Below are positions 56,960 to 64,000 of a DNA stretch of 64,000 nt, one piece after another. Each line of letters starts with the position of its first letter. The first letter of the stretch is position 1. A model generated the notes under the pieces. It saw only the letters and a list, made by a program, of their open reading frames with translations, made no database searches and had not been told where the DNA came from. The position numbers and the translations under genes are program-made. Origin of the DNA: Scytalidium lignicola (lineage: Eukaryota > Ascomycota > Leotiomycetes); the NCBI GenBank assembly GCA_002812745.2, contig NCSJ02000163.1, positions 28,886-92,885 on the forward strand. The letters are read 5' to 3'.

Positions 56960-57096
56960 GAGCATACCCAGCATCTAACAGCAGTCTTCTCAAAGTTTGA
57001 AGCACATCATATATCCCTTAAAGCTTCGAAAACTTTCCTTGGTTACCCTTCTGCGACTATCCTAGGCTAAAGGTGTCGTCGTTAGGCATGTCAACT
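56960..57096 (+). mobile_element. Ty3/gypsy fragment, reverse-transcriptase part
   Basis: The plus strand encodes EHTQHLTAVFSKFEAHHISL and KASKTFLGYPSATILG, the typical region between the RT palm and thumb of gypsy elements, then a TAA where the family has a Gln codon, and a shifted KVSSLGMST. The order here (integrase tail, then RT) is the reverse of an intact element, so these are separate or rearranged pieces. The Gln-to-stop change fits CpA to TpA. Confidence 0.65.
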
Positions 57097-57271
57097 CATT
57101 GGATTATAACTGAAGTTTGAAACAGTATGTTCACTATTGTTAATGGCGAAACTGCAATTATTCAAGCTATTAACCAGGAGGAAAGGAGGAGAAATTGAAA
57201 CATCTATCTGTTGGAGCCAAGTTTGTTAGCAATCTACTTGATATCAACTAAATAAATAATAAAATTTATAG

Positions 57272-57633
57272 GGAAAAGCTAAAAAGGTAACAATTGGTAG
57301 CAAACAAGGTCGTATCATCAATGAGATTTTCACCAAAAACATGAAACCAGTTATTGAACGCTGGGAACGGTATATTATTGCCGCAGGTAACCATCTTGAA
57401 CCAAATGTCTCCCAAGAGGAGTTAAATAGATTTACTCAGAGTGCTAGTAATCTAGATGATGTTCGGGAATATCTGGAGAAATGGAGAAATGGAGCACTAA
57501 TGATGCCGATATTGAAAAGGGCCTTGAAGAAGTAGAAGACAATAACGACAACGACGAAGATGATGATATTGAAACTGTTGTTAGCGAAGAAGAAGAAGAA
57601 GACGACATGGAAGATTTCATTGCTGATGAGTAA
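57272..57633 (+). pseudogene. Unrecognised ORF frameshifted by 8-bp duplication
   Basis: After an acceptor-like TTTATAG a frame reads GKAKKVTIGSKQGRIINEIF, NMKPVIERWERYIIAAGNHL and NRFTQSASNLDDVREYLEKW. At 57476-57491 GAGAAATG occurs twice in tandem. Counting only one copy, the frame continues into a typical acidic tail (DADIEKGLEEVEDNNDNDED, then EEEEEDDMEDFIADE); with both copies it stops at 57533-57535. A donor-like GTAAGT at 57630 overlaps the end, so the coding region may have continued. The family is unknown. Confidence 0.45.
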
Positions 57634-58991
57634 GTTGTAGATTAAGCTAGCTAAATAATCTCTGGTGGAACTAAACAGGGAATGACGGGTAATATACCGC
57701 GCTCGGAAGCAGAATCAAAACATCTACAGCCTTATACCCGGTTATATAAAGGGGAATCGACAGTAACAGTGTCACTGGCGAAAAGAACCAGACTACAATA
57801 TTTCTCCCCATGAATCCTGCAATTTATTTATCCTAACAAAAGTTCATTGAATAGGAGATTTGGTGTTATCGTCATCGATAATAGAGTTTTCTCGATTGAG
57901 AATCCTATAATAAGAACAGTATGGTCATAGTTATCGTTCCTAAGAGTATTATGAAAGAAGTCTTTCATTTATGGTAGCCGGTTGGCTGTAGGTTCACACC
58001 ATTTTCCATGTAAATATTCTCTATACTATTCTTCCACTCTTTAGACACATCTGTTAGTCTGGCTGAGTTTGGGATTCAAAGGCGTTTGAAGAATTTATAA
58101 TTGAAACTGGACTCAAAACCTAAGAATATAAATTCACTCATTAACTTTGTTTTTTCAATGGAGATTTACATCAATATCTTGAGTCACAGTATTCAGAAAA
58201 GTCCATGGAGAACAGATTCAATAGAGATATTTAATAAAGATCATTTCTCATGTTAGAAACGTACAATTCTAGAAGATATCTGTTAGGTAATTTGCTCCAT
58301 TAAAAAGACTGGAAGACTGTATCTAAGTAACTGTGTCAAGGGTTATGATAGATTTTAGGTTGGATATGCTTTTGACTCTTATAATCTATCCCTCTGTCTC
58401 TTTCAAACTTTCCTGATATAGATAACTTTGTGCGGATTATCTGGAAATTAATTACTAGCTACTATGTCCCTTAACAACATTGCTTCAACATTTCTGGCCC
58501 CCTGATGAACCAAAGTATGTAACCTACAATAGACAGTGCCCGAGATTCATAGTTTCAATTAGTGCAAGATTCAATTGCTGGAAGGAGATGTCCCTCTAGT
58601 TCCTTCCCTTTCAATAAACCAGACTGAGCCTTATATATTATTAAGCCTTTTCATAGTATCAATCCAGGGTTCGGCCGGCATACCTGTATGGTACAGTGGT
58701 AATATAACGCGTTACAAGCGGGTTTCTAAATAATGCCCCGAGTCAGTGATGCAGCTATTAGAGCTCAAAGCGGCATCATGTAATGTTGTCGACAAGTCAC
58801 GGGATATGAATTGAGAATTGGGTTGGGTGGTTTCACCAGTATCTATATTCTATGATATATGATCTATATGCAGGAATGCAAAAAGCAATGCTCAAATATC
58901 CAGTCGCTCAACATCATAAACATCCGCGAGAAATCATAACGAAACGTTTCAAACATCAAAATGCAGCAACTAAAACAATGCCGACGATCAG
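57634..58991. other. AT-rich, no gene seen
   Basis: No coding signal that I can support. A tRNA-like phrase near 58680-58720 lacks a B box. The end is the 3' flank of the minus-strand gene at 58992. Confidence 0.4.
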
Positions 58992-59768
58992 CTAATAAGT
59001 AATGGAAACAATTTTCTTCTCCCACTCTCCATTCCCCCCATTTTTGATCAATTCTTCAAACATCCACTTCCCAACATCCTCTCTCGTAATTACACACCCA
59101 ACCTCTTTTTTCACAGGTTGACTCTCACCAGGAATCTCAATTCCAACTCTTACAGCATTCGCACCTTTACTTTCCCCATCTTTCAAAAAACTGGGTCTCA
59201 CAAGAGTCCAGTTTCCCTCATATGCCGTAACCACATCTTCCATCTTTTTCTTATCCGCATGCGGAACAGGAAGAAGCACGTGATAGAGCGGAATCATAAC
59301 AACAGGGATATCTCGACCGTGTGAGGAAATTCCGGTAGTGGAGATTGCGATGATTGAAGGGTACTTAGTTGATGATGGAGACGAAGAAGATTGGATCGCT
59401 GAGATGGCAGAAATAATTATTCGAGCTGTGTCTTCGCAGATATGAGGGGTTTGACTGGTGAATTTGATGCCTTTCACCTGCAAGACCATACCGATTGCAG
59501 AGACAGTCTTGTCAACAATTACGCCATCGATGAGAAGTGTTTTCTTCACGACTTCAATATCGTGAATGTCTCCCTGGATTATATTAAGGTTTGGATATGT
59601 AGATTGTGGAAATGACGGAGTGAGCTTTGCAGGAGTTCGGGCGAGAACGTTGATTCGTGTTTTTGGGTTCGCTGCAAGAATTGCCTTCAGGAACTGAAGC
59701 CCCGTGCCTCCTGTTGCACCAAAGAGGGCTACGGTTGGTGTGGATGAAGAAGCGGCTGCAGATGCCAT
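58992..59768 (-). CDS. NAD(P)-binding Rossmann protein, NmrA/SDR-a type
   Basis: Single-exon gene for 258 aa. The N-terminus is short and Ser/Ala-rich, then comes the dinucleotide motif VALFGATGGTGLQF (GxxGxxG at residues 17-23), typical of atypical short-chain dehydrogenases such as NmrA, HSCARG and NAD(P)H-binding proteins. A likely phosphate-recognising Arg follows in NVLARTPAKL, and an acidic residue in IIQGDIHD. The NmrA-like family usually lacks the catalytic YxxxK, and none is clear here. The block NWTLVRPSFLKDGESKG and the final CVITREDVGKWMFEEL are standard for this family. The role is likely redox sensing or a reductase; the substrate is unknown. It is the only intact gene in the AT-rich right part. 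Confidence 0.88.
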   Translation of the reverse strand: MASAAASSSTPTVALFGATGGTGLQFLKAILAANPKTRINVLARTPAKLTPSFPQSTYPNLNIIQGDIHDIEVVKKTLLIDGVIVDKTVSAIGMVLQVKGIKFTSQTPHICEDTARIIISAISAIQSSSSPSSTKYPSIIAISTTGISSHGRDIPVVMIPLYHVLLPVPHADKKKMEDVVTAYEGNWTLVRPSFLKDGESKGANAVRVGIEIPGESQPVKKEVGCVITREDVGKWMFEELIKNGGNGEWEKKIVSITY

Positions 59769-61656
59769 GCTGAATTATTGGTATTATTGGTTAAGATAAA
59801 ATATTAGGAAGTTTGGATTGATGTGAAACGTGACTTTTTTGTTTTGTAATGGATATGATATAAATCCGGGAAGAAAGATCAATTTGCGATTGCAACTGAG
59901 TAGTGATTGATTTAATGAAGTTCTTGATTGATGCTGAGCAAGAGAAGCAATGAAGAAATTATTTACTGTTATATACTTAACTATTCTTTCATTTTGCTCA
60001 AACTTTTCCTTGGCCCCATCCAACATTTCACCGTCCCAATCCTAAAATAGTCCAATTTATCCCGATATTACAGCCTTCATGATGCTGCGTCATGAACTAG
60101 GACCCGAATAAGGCTCGCATGAATTCTCCACATTAAATTAAGGTTGTTTCCACATCTTGAATTCCTCCGACGGACACCCTAAGCGAGAGCTAAAAACGCC
60201 TTTGTGGAGCCAGAGAGGGTTCCATGTTCTCCCGATCACGTGAAAATGCTAGCGCCGGATAGACTTTTCCACGAGGCGGGGGAATGCCAACCGAAGTGAT
60301 AAGCTAGCACTTTTAAAGCAGTAAGATGCTGTCAGCAGCAAAACGTCCAATAAGTACGGAGTACAATGATGCCTACTTAAAATTATCCATGTACTATCCA
60401 TCTCCCACTTTCCACAGGCAAAAAACAAGTCAACAAACATAAAGCAGAATTTCTACAAGATGTTGCTAAGCTGAAAGGATCGGGCTGTAGCATTATGGTT
60501 TCTTGACAGATTTGCTCCTTTCAAGAGTAGTATCTTTTCGCATCCCCAGACCTTTCCCCCTATTTCCCCTTATCCTCAAGATCTACTGATATTTTGAATC
60601 GCCCCCCTACTGATTACTATGTCTGAGGCAACATAATTACGATATTCCTCTAAACAGGTTTAGGTCCACTTAACGACNTTTTTCACCTTGTAGCTTTAGT
60701 TTATTTCTGTGTCAACTAGGTTTATTTTGAATAAGGACCTTTTCCTCATGGATTTTGTGATTCACAAATAAGCTTACTACAAGTCCAATCATTCTTGGAC
60801 CAACTTCTCCCAAAAAGATGCAGTGCTTATACTTTTTGGCGAGAACATAAGTATATATACTATTTCTTGTGTGGAATCTATGCTTTTAATATAGAGAGCT
60901 TTAGAATGGCAAGTAGCCACGCAGCTTTCCTGCATAATTGAAGTACTTCATGGTTTGACTTTCCCTAAATCTATAGAGATACTACAAGGGTGAAGGATTC
61001 TCATATTTCACTCAGGACCGACCCGAAAACTTCCACCTCTATACGAAATAAATGTCGACTGTTCTCAAAAAACTGCAAAGCACTATAATACAGCGACACT
61101 ATTAAAATTCTAATAAATGTTCCTTTATAAAAGATGAAATAATGAATCTCAAATCCATAAGAATCGGCACTTTTATGATAGAAATTATCAGATTCTGGAT
61201 ACTTTGAGAGATTCGGTTTCAGAAGTTTTTCAGATATTTCAGTCCTTTCTAAAGGGTATAAACCTCGACAAAGATGGGATATTACCCATCAATACGCTTG
61301 TTCTGTGATTTTGAACGTAAGATTATGATATTTCATTAGAGAGATTGGAACTCAACCGGAGAGACGATAGTGTAGTCGGAGTTTGTTTTTTCGATAGCAT
61401 TGCCATTGTTGATTTCCTTTATTCAACTCGATAACTCTGACTAAGTCCGAATGATATTCTCCTTTTAACGAACTGTCTCAAGTCATTCATGTCGTTCTTG
61501 CCATGAAGATGTACTGATATTAACTGTACCTTCGCTGTATAAGCTATGTTGGCTTATTATTGTAATCACCTTCTCTTGACAGCAGAACTTTCTTAGTGCA
61601 GCTATTTATATTTATAGCTAGATCATATATTTTTTAAAGATGGACACCTAGATATC
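59769..61656. other. AT-rich, no gene seen
   Basis: Upstream of the Rossmann gene, then AT-rich DNA without recognisable coding frames on either strand. An N before a T run is at 60678. Confidence 0.4.
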
Positions 61657-62578
61657 TCAGCCTTCCTTTCTCATTCCTTTCTTTACATTTTTATACTCTG
61701 TAGCTTGCATGGCTGCAGAGAGGTTAGCCCAATCGGCTTTCTTATCTCGAGCTTTACGAGCCCGATCACGAGCCTACAATTATAAGTATATAATCTGATT
61801 ATAAGGAGGAAGTAAGTACTTACTTGACGGTCAGCGGTATGGGCCTTTTGGATAATAACTCGAGCAACGTCTTTCTTCCGATCTTCATAAGCGGAATCCG
61901 CTGATCTAAATGTTGTAAAACTTGAACCATACCCATCACACTCCTCCTTTGGACAATAACTTGTCTAACTGCAACATTTTCTACTTCGTGAGGTATTTCA
62001 AATGCCGTTTTAATGATCAGTGATCCTTCTTGTCTTTAATAAAAGGTTCGGCGGCCGTATATTGGAAATGATTCTTCATCAAGACGTTCCATGATACCAT
62101 TTGAGACACAGCTGAAAAGTGCATATTCACTGTTGGAGTGATCTTGATAATAACTTTCTTAGTGTGCATTTATCTTCGTTTCAAGATAATAGTCGGCACT
62201 TGTTACTGCCTTAATCCTTTCCTAGTTCTCCAGAAGATAGGTTGGCACAGGTTGGCCACTAGAGATACTCTCGAATAAGACGGCATTGTCTAAGATGAAG
62301 CCAAAGAGTCTCATTGCCTCTTGAGGCGAGTTAAATGAAGTCTGAAACACTAACAAACTTAAAGAAAGAAAGATCCAGGTGGAAGCTATTGATGTAATTG
62401 TATCACGCCCGCGTATCATGTACGGTTGAAGACCAGCATTGAAATTACGCACAAGTTGTGAAGCTTCTCCTGGAAAGATCTCTAATCCTGATGTACTCTT
62501 TTTGTAAATGATCACAATTTCCATCATGCCTCTAGTCCTGCTCAAGTATAATAGATGTTTTGTTGTTATACCATTCAT
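61657..62578 (-). pseudogene. Decayed multi-exon gene, family unknown
   Basis: On minus, an ATG at 62578 opens 118 codons (MNGITTKHLLYLSRTRGMME, later SQLVRNFNAGLQPYMIRGRD, SFNSPQEAMRLFGFILDN and FESISSGQPVPTYLLEN) ending at TAG. The same frame continues past the stop (ERIKAVTSADYYLETKINAH), meets a second stop, then goes on (CVSNGIMERLDEESFPIYG). A shifted frame has SLIIKTAFEIPHEVENVAVR, and another has CPKEECDGYGSSF followed by RSADSAYEDRKKDVARVIIQ. A clean intron (61823-61774, GTAAGT to TGTAG) joins to a Lys/Arg-rich last exon (RDRARKARDKKADWANLSAA) with stop at 61657. Several lesions across one strand suggest an old inactivated gene or element ORF. Confidence 0.4.
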
Positions 62579-64000
62579 TACTCTCTAGTAACATCCTGGA
62601 TGGGTATACAGTGGTAAAGCGAGAAGGATTCTTGACAAGACCTTTGTGTTTCTTTGCAATGGTTTGAAACGGTGTTATCTTTTATCGTTTGCTGGAAATT
62701 TTGAATTAAATAGTTAGATGAAGTGCAAGTGAATAAAGCATTACATCCTGTCATGATTCGACGGCTGGGATCCTCCAGTGAATTCTAAATCTGCCTCCTT
62801 TTATGTAAAGTTTAAGTGAAATTCAGCAAAAGCAAGGCTTCTATCTTCTTAATCTAAGAGACAAAGATGTTTAAGACTGATATCAACCTGACCACAACAT
62901 CTGGTTGTGTAATATTTAGGCCTAGAATGGATATAAATCAGCATCAAAATCTTGAGAGTGTGCATCGAATAGTCCAAGTTAAAGAAACAAAGCTGTATAT
63001 GGCAAAATTGAATTGACAGCGAGATTAGAGTTGACAGCAATGAGTTCATACTCAATACCTGAGGCTAATTGTCAGTAAGGATCTGAGGCAACTTTCACCT
63101 CAAGTCCCTTTAGATCTTTGCGAACCTTCTTATGAAGGAACGAATTTATCCACATTGTTGAAAAGATTACAAGTTTTTATGTAGTTAGAATATCATTATT
63201 TACGATATACCAAGAAACTACATTATGAAGCTACTCGTTAGGCTTTGATACATTCACATTGACAATAAGATATTAAGGGAGTTTTAGACCTAAATGCATT
63301 CCATGAACTTGAAATTCAATTATCCATTGTCTACACTCGTCCAACCACCTCTCTTGCTCTTCATTCTATCCTTAGAAATATCCTTGCAACTCTCCTTTAG
63401 CAAACCAACCATATGATTTCCATAATCTTCTATGACTTGAAGAAGCTCCCAACCTTAGAATTAGTAACACTGCATGAATCAACCCCTTTCTTTCCTCGTA
63501 GAACACACCGAAACAGGTTACAAACAACCATTAACTTCTCCAAGGTCGGTCAAACTTTACTGGGCTTGCATAAGATAAGGTAGACGGACATATGTCCGTA
63601 TCCGACAGGTAAGCCTATACAAACTGCAGTCCAACAGTCCCACATGGAGCGGGTGAATCGTGATGTTCAAATCCACGATCTGGTATTCCCATCTCCAACT
63701 TGATTATCTATGGAATCGTGCATATGGTTGTTCAAGAATATCCGTTGCAGTGTGACATGGAGGTAGTTGATATCAACAACATTCTTTACCCCGTACTTTT
63801 AATCAAGCATGGAGAGAATGTGTTTACAGTACCTTGTGTGGAGACATACTCCACGTGAAAACGAATAAAAAGATCAATGGAACAACAGCACATACCGTGT
63901 CATCAAAGAATAATAAAATCCCCCGTGATCCAGGCGTCATCATCACAAGACTCATAAGTAAACAAAGATATCACTTATCTTGCAAATCCACCATCCTCCG
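62579..64000. other. AT-rich right end, no gene seen
   Basis: No frame on either strand shows a recognisable motif. The minus-strand stretch at 62849-63055 is a short hydrophobic frame and probably chance. Confidence 0.4.

Noticed and set aside
58680..58725. tRNA-like phrase TGGTACAGTGGTAATATAACG
   Set aside because: It has a D-arm-like look, but no B box (GGTTCGANNCC) and no closing acceptor stem could be found.

Overview
This window is nuclear DNA of a filamentous ascomycete (Pezizomycotina; gene content suggests Leotiomycetes, but that is an inference). The evidence is short 45-95 bp introns with GTAAGT/GTATGT-type donors, CTAAC-like branch points and (C/T)AG acceptors, genes on both strands without operons, and fungus-specific proteins such as eEF3, a HET-C2 glycolipid transfer protein, Spf1, Yvc1, a MEP ammonium transporter and a Jen1-type carboxylate permease. 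I assembled gene models by joining exons across splice sites that keep family motifs intact. Coordinates are inclusive of start and stop codons.

Layout. 1-5 kb: ammonium transporter, a small Gln/Gly/Tyr-rich protein, and a five-exon acylphosphatase on the minus strand. 5-9.2 kb: an orphan AAA ATPase and a decayed UDP-glucose dehydrogenase. 9.8-16.6 kb: two minus-strand genes in tandem, the vacuolar TRP channel Yvc1 and the ER P5A-ATPase Spf1. 17.4-24.5 kb: phospholipase D, HET-C2 glycolipid transfer protein, a METTL16-type RNA methyltransferase and a macrodomain protein. 26.7-35.8 kb: eEF3 and mitochondrial malate dehydrogenase on plus, then a large AAA protein on minus. 37-48 kb: a coiled-coil protein, a two-repeat Myb/SANT-like protein, an unrecognised 275-aa protein, a small atypical kinase and an M61-like PDZ protein. 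51.2-52.9 kb: a Jen1-type permease behind a long gene-free upstream region with a probable 5' UTR intron.

From about 53 kb to the end the DNA is AT-rich and gene-poor: Ty3/gypsy fragments with stops and frameshifts, three broken unrecognised ORFs, one possible helicase scrap, and one intact NAD(P)-binding protein gene (59 kb). It looks like a transposon graveyard, possibly shaped by repeat-induced point mutation.

The intact genes are mostly housekeeping: nitrogen and carboxylate uptake, TCA cycle, translation elongation, RNA methylation, lipid handling and Ca2+/ER homeostasis. I see no convincing new multi-gene system, CRISPR array, tRNA or rRNA. The most interesting items are single-gene oddities: the hidden acylphosphatase with a 13-nt exon, the UGDH pseudogene, the M61-like protein that lost its first zinc histidine, the kinase with DLE in place of DFG, and a frameshift made by an 8-bp tandem duplication. 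Twelve N characters, eleven beside homopolymers, mark probable sequencing errors; one of them breaks the phospholipase D frame.
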